Shown: positions 33,137 to 43,602 of the stretch, piece by piece
Layout of the letters: each line of letters starts with the position of its first letter
Position numbering within the stretch: position 1 is the first letter of the stretch
Assembly: GCA_963643165.1 (NCBI GenBank)
Contig: CAVIJD010000005.1
Location: 1-64,000 of the forward strand
Reading direction: 5' to 3'
DNA: 64,000 bases
Source: F23-D06 sp963643165
GTDB lineage: Bacteria; Bacteroidota; Bacteroidia; Bacteroidales; WCHB1-69
Made by a program: the position numbers and the translations under genes
The notes under the pieces: model-generated
Database searches by the model: none
Told to the model about the DNA's origin: nothing
The model's input: only the letters and a program-made list of their open reading frames with translations

Positions 33137-34081
33137 TCATTCTTGTTCCATCAAAAAACGGGCGACTTCCATGCCGGCCACGGCGCCGGAGGCCGCGGCT
33201 ATGATGGCTTGGCGGTAAACAGGGTCTTGCACGTCGCCGGCCGCCCAAACGCCCTCGATGGCGGTGCGGCAGGTGCCGGGTTGGGTGACGATGTATCCTT
33301 GGCTGTCAAGTTCGAGTTTCCCCGCGACAAGGTCGGTGACGGGGGTCACGCCGATGGCTTCAAACACGCCATCTGCCGCGAGGGTGGTTTCCTCTTCCGT
33401 CTCTTTGTTTTTGATGCGCAGTCCGGTCACTTTCTTGATGAACCCTTTCCGTTCCCCGCAGATTTCGAGGGGGAGCGAGTTCCAGCAGACCTCAATGTTC
33501 GGGGCGGCAAACACCTGTTTCTGCAGTGCCATGGTGCCCCGGAACTGGTCGCGGCGATGCACGATATAGACTTTGGTGCAGAGTTTGGACAGGTAGAGGG
33601 CGTCTTCCAGGGCGGTGTCGCCGCCGCCGATGACGACTGTGGTTTTGTTCTTGAAGAAGTTGCCGTCGCAGGTGGCGCAAGTGGAGACGCCGAAGCCGCG
33701 GTATTCCTGTTCGCCGGGCAGGTTGAGCCAGCGGGCCTGCGCTCCCGTGGCTATGATGACGGTGTCGGCTATGATCTCCTGCTCGTCGTTCAGCATGCAG
33801 CGGAACGGGCGCGCGGAGAAGTCAATGCTGGTGATGAAGCCCGGAAGCATGCGCGTGCCCGTGCGGAGCGCCTGACTGCGGATGTCGTCCATGATGACGG
33901 CCCCGGACGCCGTTTGCGGGTATCCCGGAAAATTCTCCACCTCAGGGGTGATGGTTAACTGGCCGCCGGGCTGAATGCCTTCGACCAGCAACGGGTTGAG
34001 GTCGGCACGCGATGTGTAAATGCCGGCGGTGTAACCGGCAGGACCTGAGCCTATGATGAGGCATCTGACATGTTCTGACAT
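33137..34081 (-). CDS. trxB: Thioredoxin reductase
   Basis: 314-residue FAD/NADPH enzyme that reduces thioredoxin: FAD motif GSGPAGYTAGIYTSRADL near 11, redox pair CATCDGNFF near 135, NADPH motif VIGGGDTALEDALYLSKL near 150, and a C-terminal GVWAAGDVQDPVYRQAI. Cytosolic. It heads a minus-strand group with sufB 35 bases downstream. Confidence 0.96.
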   Translation of the reverse strand: MSEHVRCLIIGSGPAGYTAGIYTSRADLNPLLVEGIQPGGQLTITPEVENFPGYPQTASGAVIMDDIRSQALRTGTRMLPGFITSIDFSARPFRCMLNDEQEIIADTVIIATGAQARWLNLPGEQEYRGFGVSTCATCDGNFFKNKTTVVIGGGDTALEDALYLSKLCTKVYIVHRRDQFRGTMALQKQVFAAPNIEVCWNSLPLEICGERKGFIKKVTGLRIKNKETEEETTLAADGVFEAIGVTPVTDLVAGKLELDSQGYIVTQPGTCRTAIEGVWAAGDVQDPVYRQAIIAAASGAVAGMEVARFLMEQE

Positions 34082-34111
34082 AATATTGTTTGTCTGTTTT
34101 TAATCGGAGTG

Positions 34112-34119
34112 CAAAAATA
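34112..34119 (-). promoter_or_regulatory. -7 promoter of trxB
   Basis: Minus-strand TATTTTTG followed by CACTCC, 30 bases before the trxB start. Confidence 0.6.
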
Positions 34120-34163
34120 GTCTTTTTATCCGTTGCTGCGGATATGCGAGATGACAGTCGCGC

Positions 34164-34637
34164 CTAATAACTGGAACGGGAGTTCATGACGATACGCCAC
34201 TCGTTGCCCTGTTCGTCAGTGTACTCGAAAATCATCTCCCGCCTCGAGAGTTTCTTCACGGAGGCGGTGTAACTGTATTTCTTGCCCAAGACGGTGAACT
34301 GCATGACCAAGTTTCGGTAGTTATCCTCAAAAAACCAATTTCCGTAGGTTGACTTCCGGTATTCGCCGTTGTGGTAAGCCATCACCTGAAGAATGTAGTC
34401 GGCATAGATGTAATAGTAGGTGCCGGGGTTGTTGGCCAAGCAGCCGGTCTCGCTGATGGCGGTGCTTGCGGTGGAGTCTATCTGTGTGCCGTTGAGGTAG
34501 GTGTGCGTGATTTGCCAGAAGCCGACAACGCGGTATTCGGGGTCGTGAAAGCTGAGGCCGGGACCTTCGGGATAACGGCATCCCGCCAAGACGAAAAGCG
34601 CGCAGAACACGGCGCAAACGGTTTTGAAGTTTTTCAT
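34164..34637 (-). CDS. Small lipoprotein, lipocalin-like
   Basis: 157 residues with a strong lipoprotein signal (ALFVLAGCRY, Cys20). The mature part alternates beta strands (VVGFWQITHTYLNG, YYIYADYILQVMAY, YGNWFFEDNYRNLVMQF, MIFEYTDEQGNEWRIV), the look of a lipocalin-like or DUF5004-type barrel. Function unknown. 18 bases downstream of the sirtuin gene, same strand. Confidence 0.7.
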   Translation of the reverse strand: MKNFKTVCAVFCALFVLAGCRYPEGPGLSFHDPEYRVVGFWQITHTYLNGTQIDSTASTAISETGCLANNPGTYYYIYADYILQVMAYHNGEYRKSTYGNWFFEDNYRNLVMQFTVLGKKYSYTASVKKLSRREMIFEYTDEQGNEWRIVMNSRSSY

Positions 34638-34655
34638 AGGGTAGGGCTCTTGAGG

Positions 34656-35345
34656 TTAAATTTCCGGTTTCAGCAGGTCATAGAGTTGCTGCATGCCGGT
34701 GGTGGCTTTTTCTTTTATGAAATGAACTTTACGGCGGATGGGTTGCACATCTTTGGGGTCAATGACGTAGATGTCAGTCTGTTGCGGGGCGTAGTAGAGC
34801 AATCCGGCCGCGGGGTAAACGTTGAGTGAGGTGCCTACGATGATGAGGATGTCGGCCTTCTCCACCTCGGCCACGGCCTGGTCCATCATGGGCACGGCCT
34901 CGCCGAACCAGACGATGAAAGGACGCATGCGGGCGCCGTCGGGGGTGCGCTCGGCATGGCCGATGGCGCGGTAGCCGATGTCTTCAACGAATTGCTTGCC
35001 GTTTTCGCTGCAGGCCTTGGTGGCTTCGCCATGCAGGTGGATGACGTGCGTGGAGCCGCCGCGTTCGTGCAGGTTGTCGATGTTCTGCGTGACTACAGCC
35101 ACGTCGTAGTACGATTCCAGGGCGGCTACCAGCCGGTGTGCCTTGTTAGGCTCCGCCTTCGCCAGCTCGGCCCGGCGCGCGTTGTAAAAGTCGGTGACTA
35201 AGTCGGGGTCGCGCTGCCATCCCTCAATGGAGGCCACGTCTTCAACCCTGTAGTTCTCCCACAGCCCGTCGCTGTCGCGGAATGTCTTGATGCCGCTCTC
35301 GGCACTGATGCCCGCTCCGGAGAGAACAACTATCTTCTTGCCCAT
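34656..35345 (-). CDS. cobB: NAD-dependent protein deacylase (sirtuin)
   Basis: 229-residue Sir2 protein: NAD motif GAGISAESGIKTFRD at 9, TQNIDNLHERGG near 95, catalytic His in VIHLHGEATK, and IVGTSLNVYP near 180. The YNARR segment near 54 has the Tyr-x-x-Arg pair linked to desuccinylation/demalonylation in class III enzymes. The paired zinc-binding Cys motifs are absent (only one Cys near 124). Removes acyl groups from lysines, linking NAD to metabolism. Confidence 0.9.
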   Translation of the reverse strand: MGKKIVVLSGAGISAESGIKTFRDSDGLWENYRVEDVASIEGWQRDPDLVTDFYNARRAELAKAEPNKAHRLVAALESYYDVAVVTQNIDNLHERGGSTHVIHLHGEATKACSENGKQFVEDIGYRAIGHAERTPDGARMRPFIVWFGEAVPMMDQAVAEVEKADILIIVGTSLNVYPAAGLLYYAPQQTDIYVIDPKDVQPIRRKVHFIKEKATTGMQQLYDLLKPEI

Positions 35346-35543
35346 CGTGAATGTGTTTTTATAAGATGATCTTTGTTTGTTGTTGTGCTGTTACTTTCTC
35401 AAAACTTGCAAGTTGCATATTTTGCAAACCTGAAAAATGAAACGCAGCAAAGTTACATAATATTCTGTTTGCCGCCACTTTCGAGACCGCTTCTTTTCTC
35501 GACGGCAGAAATGTCGGTCGAGCATTTGTCTTGGAACGCAAAA

Positions 35544-37253
35544 TCAGTCGTCAAAGGCTATTCTGCGGCGGAAATGACGGGTAGAGCGGCTGTCGTTGCG
35601 GATGATTTCCGTGTCGGCTTCAGGAAACTCCTTGATGGCCATGGTGCTGCGTTTGTGAACAGGGTCGTACTGAACCCAGGGCACGGGGACTTTATGAATG
35701 TGGCCGTCGCCGCCAAAAACGGAAATATAGTCCAAACGGTTGGTTCCGGAGAAGCCATACGCTTGAATTTCAATCTCTTTTGTCCCGTTGTCGTTGCTGT
35801 GCAATAAGGAGGTTTTCAGAATATTGGGGGTTATGCTGCGGGGATGCATGAAGCCAGACTCCCCTTTGAAGTTTGCAATGGATTCCCATTCCCAGAAGGA
35901 AGAGTCCCCGAGGAGGTCGCGCCCGTAGATCTCCTTGCGGGTGCGTGTCTGCTGGTAAAGCGGGATGGAAAGCAGCGGCGCGAAGGCGAAATAGACGGCC
36001 CTGAAATATTCTTGGTTTACCCGCAGGAAACGTTGTTTCACGATGTCGAAGTTGTAGTCCATCCATTTTTCGGGGTCGGTGTTGATGTCGAATTTCTGCA
36101 GGTGCTTGGGATAGACGACGTTGATCATTTTGGTCTTTACTATCGTGAAGTCGTCGCCATAGCCATATTGCTTGTCCTGCATGAGCGTCACAAGTGCCTT
36201 CTGGGCCAAAGGCGTGAACAGCAGGCGGTATTGCACCTCGTTGTCGCGGTCTTTGGTGGAAAACAGCACTTCAAAGTCCTGGTTGGCCATCATGGTGTAG
36301 TCGCTTTCGTCGTTCATTTTCCGCGAAAAGCGTTCAAGGTTCTTGCGTTTGATCTTCTTCTTGAGGTCAACGAATGGTGCATCATCGGAGAGTCCCTCGG
36401 GTTCTCGCGAGAACGACAGGTCGGGGGCGGCCTCGTTGGCATACATCACGAAGGTTCTGTCTTCATATAGCGGGCAGGGTTTGGTGACTGAAGCCGTGAG
36501 GGTTTCGGACCTGGTCACGTAGTGTGTCTTCCCGTCCGAGTCGGTGACCTCTTCTTCCCAATAGATGGTCAGGTGTCCCGTGTAGGTTTTGACTCCCATT
36601 TGGAAATTGCGGGTCGTGGCGATGACGAAAGGGTTGCCTTTTATCTCGCCGCTGTGGGAAAACAGCACGGAGGAGTCTCGGTTCAGCGAGCCGGTATAGC
36701 CGAACTCTTCGCTTAACTGTTTGACTCTTGCGGCGTTGAAGTAGGGGTCGAAATGGATGTTCGGCACGGTCTTCTCAATCAGTTTCGTCGGGATGTCCCA
36801 ACTGAACAGGGCGTTGAGCGACTTCATCTGGGCCTGTGCTTCTTGTATCAGGGTTTTGCGTTTCGTGTTAAGGTCGGAGATGACCGACGTTAGTACCCTG
36901 ATTTTTTTTTGCACGGCAGTGAAAGCCAACACAATCAAGGCTATGCCGAGTACGATGAACAACACGATCATCCAGGTGTTGGCGGCGACTGTGTAAGAGA
37001 TGAACGGCAGCAGAAACAGCACGACAGCGGCGGCAATCATGAGCCATTTCAGCCATTTGAAACCGCTTATTTTGTTGGTGTTATTGGCGATCAGTTCGTT
37101 GACATATTCAATTTTCTTGCAGGTTGCTTTGTTTGCTTCTTTGTCAACGGCTGCTTTCTGTTCGATTTCGGCAAATGCTTCCTCGGCATTCTTGCGGAAA
37201 GCATCCTTCAACTCGTCCCGGTAACGTTCTAAAGGTTCGTGTATGTCGTCCAT
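35544..37253 (-). CDS. DUF3137 membrane protein
   Basis: 569 residues: an N-terminal charged helix, two membrane segments at about 66-88 (WLKWLMIAAAVVLFLLPFI) and 93-113 (WMIVLFIVLGIALIVLAFTA), then a large cytosolic region with DUF3137 features (EIKGNPFVIATTRNFQ, YGDDFTIVKTKMI). Function unknown; it lies 85 bases after lemA on the same strand, a pairing that recurs for DUF3137 and LemA proteins. Confidence 0.85.
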   Translation of the reverse strand: MDDIHEPLERYRDELKDAFRKNAEEAFAEIEQKAAVDKEANKATCKKIEYVNELIANNTNKISGFKWLKWLMIAAAVVLFLLPFISYTVAANTWMIVLFIVLGIALIVLAFTAVQKKIRVLTSVISDLNTKRKTLIQEAQAQMKSLNALFSWDIPTKLIEKTVPNIHFDPYFNAARVKQLSEEFGYTGSLNRDSSVLFSHSGEIKGNPFVIATTRNFQMGVKTYTGHLTIYWEEEVTDSDGKTHYVTRSETLTASVTKPCPLYEDRTFVMYANEAAPDLSFSREPEGLSDDAPFVDLKKKIKRKNLERFSRKMNDESDYTMMANQDFEVLFSTKDRDNEVQYRLLFTPLAQKALVTLMQDKQYGYGDDFTIVKTKMINVVYPKHLQKFDINTDPEKWMDYNFDIVKQRFLRVNQEYFRAVYFAFAPLLSIPLYQQTRTRKEIYGRDLLGDSSFWEWESIANFKGESGFMHPRSITPNILKTSLLHSNDNGTKEIEIQAYGFSGTNRLDYISVFGGDGHIHKVPVPWVQYDPVHKRSTMAIKEFPEADTEIIRNDSRSTRHFRRRIAFDD

Positions 37254-37338
37254 GGCTCTGGGTCCTGCGTGATTAGGTTAAACGGGAATGTGTGGCAGAC
37301 AGGGCATGCGCACATCCTGAATTGCAGCATAGGGCGGC

Positions 37339-38001
37339 TTAAAAGAAAACCTGTCTGGCGCGCTCTTTGGTTTCGGCGGAGACGGTGAATGGGATGCGGG
37401 TGGTGTATCCGGCGCGGGCGGCGACAATCATTTTGGTAGGCCAGTCAAAGATGTCGCGGTTCCATTGATAAACCGTGTCGTTGTAGAGGCTGCGGGCAGC
37501 GGTGATCTCTTTCTGGAGGTAGGAGTTCTGCTGCATGGCGTCTGCAATGGCGGCGTGGGCTTTCAGTTCGGGGTAGGCTTCCACTTGCGGGAAGAGGCGG
37601 GCGTAAGCCCGGTCGATGTTGCGGGCCACCTCGTTGCGGTCTGCGTTGGGGTTGATGCCTCCGCGATAGGCCGCCACGGTCTTCATCACGTCCTTGTCAA
37701 GGTCAATGGCCTTTTCGAGCAACGGGACAACATTCTGGAGGATCTGCACCCGCTGTTCCAGGTAGTTGTCGATGGTGGAAGCGTCTGCCTGTATCTTCTG
37801 CTGCAGTTGCTGGAAGTAGTTTTTGGCCTTGACTTTCATAATCAAGAAGATAAGGCCGGGCAGGATGCCGCAGACCCACAGCAGGACCTCAAAAATCGTA
37901 GAGCCCACGCCGATGGTGACGGGCAGTTGTTTTTCAATAACATTGACATCGCGTCCCTCGGGGTTGACGGTCGCATTCATTTCGTCTAATTCATTTGCCA
38001 T
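37339..38001 (-). CDS. lemA: LemA-family protein
   Basis: 220 residues: membrane segment at about 34-56 (IFEVLLWVCGILPGLIFLIM) followed by the LemA helical domain with DNYLEQRVQILQNVVPLLEK near 78 and an AYPELKAHAAIADAM helix. Known members have a short N-terminal tail outside and a cytosolic coiled bundle; biochemical role unknown. Precedes the DUF3137 gene. Confidence 0.9.
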   Translation of the reverse strand: MANELDEMNATVNPEGRDVNVIEKQLPVTIGVGSTIFEVLLWVCGILPGLIFLIMKVKAKNYFQQLQQKIQADASTIDNYLEQRVQILQNVVPLLEKAIDLDKDVMKTVAAYRGGINPNADRNEVARNIDRAYARLFPQVEAYPELKAHAAIADAMQQNSYLQKEITAARSLYNDTVYQWNRDIFDWPTKMIVAARAGYTTRIPFTVSAETKERARQVFF

Positions 38002-38061
38002 AGGTTGTGTGTTTATAAGTGGTGATACTTTTCCCTGTTTTCAGAGGACATTAAAACGCGG

Positions 38062-38069
38062 CAAATGTA
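38062..38069 (-). promoter_or_regulatory. -7 promoter of lemA-DUF3137
   Basis: Minus-strand TACATTTG followed by CCGCG, 60 bases before the lemA ATG. Confidence 0.55.
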
Positions 38070-38565
38070 ACGTTTTTTTTGAATGGGACATTTTTTTTGG
38101 GCGATAAATTCACGGCTGCTGCACGAATTTAGAATTTAGAATGTAGAGCGTTACGCGTGTTGTTCTTTCTCTCTTTCCACGATGTTGGCCCTCTTCGAGG
38201 ACCTGTTTGACTCGGGGCGCGGCTTGCTCCGACGGCTTCACCGTCGGTTATGGTCATTGGCGGCTCAACGAGCCGCCAATGATTGGGCATCTCCGATGCC
38301 CGAACACTGCGAGAACTTCTTTGCCACGGGCCGACTTACGACTTATGACTTATGAGGGATGATGTAGCGACTTGCGCAACGCCCTCGGAGAGGGCCAACA
38401 TCATCGTGCTGGTCGGAAATCGTCGACTTCGCTAAGAACAAGCGGGAGTTCTTCGAGAAGAACATCGACCTTTCCAATGGCCTGCCGACGGACGACACGC
38501 TGCGGCGCTTCTTCCAGGACCTGAACCCGAAGTCGTTCCGGGCCCGCTTTGCGGAATGGGCATCC

Positions 38566-39705
<1,140 letters not shown>

Positions 39706-39733
39706 AGTGGCTGCAAGTTTTGTTTTAGCGGCG

Positions 39734-39741
39734 CAAAAATA
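39734..39741 (-). promoter_or_regulatory. -7 promoter of pfkA
   Basis: Minus-strand TATTTTTG followed by CGCCGC, 28 bases before the ATG. Confidence 0.6.
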
Positions 39742-39750
39742 GGAAAAATG

Positions 39751-39775
39751 AAAAAAGCCCGGAACATTCCGGGCT
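39751..39775 (-). terminator. Intrinsic terminator of rplY
   Basis: AGCCCGGAA / TTCCGGGCT stem with a 2-base loop centre, followed on the minus strand by six T. It separates rplY from the pfkA promoter. Confidence 0.9.
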
Positions 39776-39801
39776 CTGTGTGGGTTGGATTTTCGGAAAA
39801 A

Positions 39802-40398
39802 TTATGCTTCCGTAGTTTCGCCCTCGCCTTCTTCGGTGTCGTTGGAGGCAACCACGTTGCGGGTCTGGTTCACGGAGACGATGACCTTGTTGGGATTATC
39901 TACAATGGTCAGGTTGTCAATGGCAATGTCGCCAATCTTGATCATGTCCTCGATGTCCAGTTTGGAGATGTCTGCGGTGATGTCTTCAGGAATGTGCTCC
40001 AGAAGACCGCGCACTTTGAGCTTGCGCACTCTCTTGTGGAGGAAACCGCCCTTAAGAACGCCAGGAGACGTGCCCGTGATCTTGAAAGGTATCTCGATGG
40101 TGATGGGCTTGTTGTCGGTGACTTCGAGGAAATCGACATGCAACAGCTTGTCGGTGATGGGGTGGAACTGCGTCTCTTGAACAATGGCACGGTAGGTGTT
40201 GCCGTCGAGACTGATCTCTGCATATTTCACTTCCGGAGTGTAGAGGAGATTCCTGAATTGGCTCTCTTCCATGACGAAAAGTTTCTGCTCTTTTCCGCCG
40301 TACAGCACACAAGGAATCATTCCGTTAAGCCGTTGTGCCTTGGCATCTTTTTTCCCTACGTTCTCGCGAAGAGAACCGCTCATAGATACTGATTTCAT
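39802..40398 (-). CDS. rplY: 50S ribosomal protein L25 (CTC form)
   Basis: 5S-rRNA-binding ribosomal protein with the C-terminal CTC extension, 198 residues from the ATG at 40398. GSLRENVGKKDAKAQRLNG, MIPCVLYGG and TYRAIVQETQFHPITDKLLH near 75 are L25 signatures; the C-terminal TL5-like domain follows (VPFKITG-like strand, VRGLLEHIPEDITADISKLD). Acidic C-terminal tail (DTEEGEGETTEA). Confidence 0.95.
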   Translation of the reverse strand: MKSVSMSGSLRENVGKKDAKAQRLNGMIPCVLYGGKEQKLFVMEESQFRNLLYTPEVKYAEISLDGNTYRAIVQETQFHPITDKLLHVDFLEVTDNKPITIEIPFKITGTSPGVLKGGFLHKRVRKLKVRGLLEHIPEDITADISKLDIEDMIKIGDIAIDNLTIVDNPNKVIVSVNQTRNVVASNDTEEGEGETTEA

Positions 40399-40440
40399 AT
40401 TGTTCTTTTTTTTGAAAAAAATTGATTTTTTAAACGGCGG

Positions 40441-40448
40441 CAAAAGTA
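40441..40448 (-). promoter_or_regulatory. -7 promoter of rplY
   Basis: Minus-strand TACTTTTG followed by CCGCC, 42 bases before the ATG. Divergent from the nnr promoter. Confidence 0.6.
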
Positions 40449-40494
40449 CGAAAAATATCAGACGGTTCAACTTTCGGTGCGCTTCATTTTTTAG

Positions 40495-40502
40495 TATTTT
40501 TG
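40495..40502 (+). promoter_or_regulatory. -7 promoter of nnr
   Basis: TATTTTTG followed by CGCCC. It overlaps an upstream TTG at 40500, which therefore cannot be the start; the ATG at 40524 is used. Confidence 0.6.
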
Positions 40503-40523
40503 CGCCCTGACACGATTTGGAAT

Positions 40524-42113
40524 ATGGAATTTCCGGAAAATATAGAATTTCCACTGGTCTTGACGGTCGCGGAGACGCGCGACAGCGAACGGTTTACGAT
40601 GAAAGAGCGGCACATCTCCTCGCTCCAGTTGATGGAGTGCGCCGGGATGGCATGCGCCCGCAAGATTGTCGGTTATGTGGAGCGGCACGGCATCCGCAAC
40701 GTCCTCGTTTTCTGCGGTCCGGGCAACAACGGCGGCGACGGACTTGTGATTGCCCGCGCGCTGTCGCAGCATCCGTGGCAGAACTTACGCCCCGCTGTGC
40801 AGGTAGCGCTCTGCCGCGAAAACGACTCCCAAGGCACGCCCGAACTGCTGGCAAACCTGAACTTGTGGAATGACATCGTCTGCAGTGACGACAGTTGTTC
40901 CACCGTGTTCTTTGACGGCAACTCAAGTCTTGACATTCTCGCGGACACCCTTGTGGTGGACGCCATTTTCGGCATCGGGCTTTCCAGACCTGTGACCGGC
41001 CTCTATGCCGCCGCCATCCAAGCCATCAACGCTTCCGGTGCCGTGACGGTGGCGGTTGACACCCCCTCGGGACTCTTCTCCGACAAGGCGACCCCCCACA
41101 ACGCGGCGGTGGTCAAGGCCCGATATACTTTGAGCGTACAATTTCCAAAAGCGGCTTTCTTCCTGCGCGACACCTATCCCTATTGCGGCAATGTCACGGT
41201 GGTGGATGTGGGCATGATGCCCTCGCCAGACTCGCCGCCGCGTCGTTTTTACCTCACCCGTGAGATGGCGGCCGCATTGCTGCGAAAGCGGCATCCTTTC
41301 GCCTCCAAGCACGACTTCGGCCACGGCTTGCTGGTGGCCGGCAGCGCCGATATGCCCGGTGCTGCTGTTCTTGCCGCAACTGCCGCGCTCAAAGGCGGCA
41401 TCGGCAAGGTTACTTTGCATACCCCGCAACTTGCCGCGTGCCACCTGCCCGCACGCTTGCCCGAGGCTATCCTCCATCCCGACGCCGACGAACGGCACTT
41501 GAGCCGGATTGACTGGGACTCACTGCAACATGACATCAATGCCGTTGCCATAGGACCGGGACTGGGTACGCATCCCCAAACCGTTGCCGCCGTGAAAGAA
41601 TTGCTCGACAGGGTGCGCACCCCTCTCGTCATAGATGCCGACGCCTTGAATGTGCTCGCCGCCAACAAGACTTGGCTCGCTTTTCTCCCCGCTTACAGCA
41701 TATTGACGCCGCACGTCAAGGAGTTTGAACGGCTGGCGGGATCTTGTCAGGATGACTTCGAACGGCTGGAGAAAGCAAGGGAATTTGCCCTCCGCTTCAG
41801 CATAGTGTTGGTACTCAAAGGTCGATATACTGTGGTGTCGCTCCCCGACGGACGACAGTTTTTCAACACTACGGGCAACGAAGGCATGGCTACGGCAGGC
41901 TCCGGCGATGTGCTTGCCGGTCTGCTGCTGTCGCTGAGGGCACAAGGCTATACGCCCGAAGCCGCCGCCCTGCTGGCCGTATATCTGCACGGCTTGGCCG
42001 GCGACCTTTGCAGAGACGAGAACTCCTCGCACAGCGTCACGGCATCTGACCTCCCCCGTTATTTCGGAAAGGCTTTCCAGCTTATCGATGAAACGGAAGA
42101 TGATTACTTGTAA
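40524..42113 (+). CDS. nnr: Bifunctional NAD(P)H-hydrate epimerase/dehydratase
   Basis: Repairs hydrated NADH and NADPH. The N-terminal YjeF_N epimerase domain (about 1-210) has VFCGPGNNGGDGLVIARAL near 53 and AIFGIGLSRPVTG near 145. The C-terminal ADP-dependent dehydratase (ribokinase-like, about 225-525) has ITPHVKEFERLAG near 400 and GNEGMATAGSGDVLAGLLLS near 450 with the catalytic Asp. 529 residues, complete. Own promoter; the next gene begins 19 bases after it stops. Confidence 0.94.
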   Translation: MEFPENIEFPLVLTVAETRDSERFTMKERHISSLQLMECAGMACARKIVGYVERHGIRNVLVFCGPGNNGGDGLVIARALSQHPWQNLRPAVQVALCRENDSQGTPELLANLNLWNDIVCSDDSCSTVFFDGNSSLDILADTLVVDAIFGIGLSRPVTGLYAAAIQAINASGAVTVAVDTPSGLFSDKATPHNAAVVKARYTLSVQFPKAAFFLRDTYPYCGNVTVVDVGMMPSPDSPPRRFYLTREMAAALLRKRHPFASKHDFGHGLLVAGSADMPGAAVLAATAALKGGIGKVTLHTPQLAACHLPARLPEAILHPDADERHLSRIDWDSLQHDINAVAIGPGLGTHPQTVAAVKELLDRVRTPLVIDADALNVLAANKTWLAFLPAYSILTPHVKEFERLAGSCQDDFERLEKAREFALRFSIVLVLKGRYTVVSLPDGRQFFNTTGNEGMATAGSGDVLAGLLLSLRAQGYTPEAAALLAVYLHGLAGDLCRDENSSHSVTASDLPRYFGKAFQLIDETEDDYL

Positions 42114-42132
42114 TTAAAACAAATGGACATTT

Positions 42133-43533
42133 ATGATGAAAAGAATCCTATTTCAGACCATATTGCTTTTGCTTGCCCTGCCGCTGGCTAACGGGCAGAC
42201 GGAAATAAAGCTGCAATTGAAGAACCTCCGGTGCGACACGGTCAGCATACAAGCCTATAACGGAGAAAAGAAGGGGCGCCTCGTGCAGGCCAAGCCTTTT
42301 GCTGTGGAACTGACGTTCAAAAGCAAGGCGCGCCTCGAGCCGGGACTTTATTGGGTGATGGGTGACAGCACCGTGCTCTGCGAGTTTCTGCTGTCGCCGC
42401 GCGAGAGCCAGAAGTTCACAATACAAATTGATACGGGCAGCGTGGTCTTCCAAAACAGTGCCGAAAACACCCGCAACTTGGAATATGTGAAGCGGATAGG
42501 GGAGTATAACCGGCAGTTTCTCGCATTTGACCAGGAATTCAAGGATGCGCAACGCTCCATGCCGCAGTATATGCTGAAAGTGTTCGCCGACTCGCTCTCG
42601 GCCAAGGCGCGGCGACTGAACGCAGAAAAGACCGCATGGCAACAGCAAACTGTCCGCGACAACCCCAACACCCTGTTGGGCTCTGTCGTGCAGGCCTCCA
42701 TCGACATCCCCGAGCCGCCCGAAGAATATTACCGTAACCGTGACCTTTACCTGCAATATTATGTGCAGCATTTCTTTGACGGCTTCCCGTGGAACGACCC
42801 CGACGTGTTCAACACCCCCGTCAGCGACAACAAAATCGGGGACTTCTGCAATATCATCTACCAACTCGACCGCCCTGACCTTGACACCTTTGTCGTTGCC
42901 ACGCTCGACAAGGCCAAGTCAAACGAGCAGTCGCTGTACCGCCTCTTCGACCGGCTGGAGAAGATCCTCGGCAGCATCACCTCGCCCTACAAAGTGGAGC
43001 ATACCTACATCAAGATGCTGCAGAACATGCTGGCCTATCCCAACTTGGACGAGAACCGGCAACGCCGCTACGAGCGGGAACTGAAAAACATCAACAAGAA
43101 CCTGGCGGGCGACACCGTGCCCGACTTCCGGATGGTGACCGCAACGGGCGACACTCTCTCGCTGTATGACATCCAAAGCGAGTATATGATTCTCTATCTG
43201 CAACATCCCACCTGCCCCACGTGCCGCGAGGTGCGTGGCAGAATGGCCCAGTTCTCGGCACTCAATTCGGCCATAGACAAGGGAAACCTGAAAGTGCTGA
43301 CAGTCTATTTTGAGGACGACCCGGAAGTGTGGGCGCAGTATGTCCGCTCCCCGGAAGCCAACGCCCGCTATATGCACGGCTGGAACTTTGACCAGACAAT
43401 CGATGAGCAGATGCTATACGATACCAGAACAATACCGTATATGTTTCTGTTGGACAAGAACAAACGGGTGGTGAAGAAAGATTTGCTGGTTAACGAGATA
43501 GAAGATTTCATAAGAAGGCTCGGGCTCGACTGA
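42133..43533 (+). CDS. Secreted thioredoxin-fold protein (DUF5106/TlpA-like)
   Basis: 466 residues: signal peptide (ILFQTILLLLALPLANGQ), a beta-rich DUF4369-like N-terminal region, a helical middle, and a C-terminal thioredoxin fold from about 335 with the redox motif HPTCPTCREVRG near 355. Periplasmic disulfide reductase or exchange protein of a type abundant in Bacteroidota. Likely in one transcript after nnr, 19 bases away. Confidence 0.85.
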   Translation: MMKRILFQTILLLLALPLANGQTEIKLQLKNLRCDTVSIQAYNGEKKGRLVQAKPFAVELTFKSKARLEPGLYWVMGDSTVLCEFLLSPRESQKFTIQIDTGSVVFQNSAENTRNLEYVKRIGEYNRQFLAFDQEFKDAQRSMPQYMLKVFADSLSAKARRLNAEKTAWQQQTVRDNPNTLLGSVVQASIDIPEPPEEYYRNRDLYLQYYVQHFFDGFPWNDPDVFNTPVSDNKIGDFCNIIYQLDRPDLDTFVVATLDKAKSNEQSLYRLFDRLEKILGSITSPYKVEHTYIKMLQNMLAYPNLDENRQRRYERELKNINKNLAGDTVPDFRMVTATGDTLSLYDIQSEYMILYLQHPTCPTCREVRGRMAQFSALNSAIDKGNLKVLTVYFEDDPEVWAQYVRSPEANARYMHGWNFDQTIDEQMLYDTRTIPYMFLLDKNKRVVKKDLLVNEIEDFIRRLGLD

Positions 43534-43602
43534 AAATCGCTTTGTTGAATCATCTTTCAGACAATCAATACAATATTCAATTCATAAAATCATCAAGTTA
43601 CA

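Noticed and set aside
40500..40523. TTG start for nnr at 40500
   Set aside because: The codon lies within the -7 promoter element, before the transcription start.
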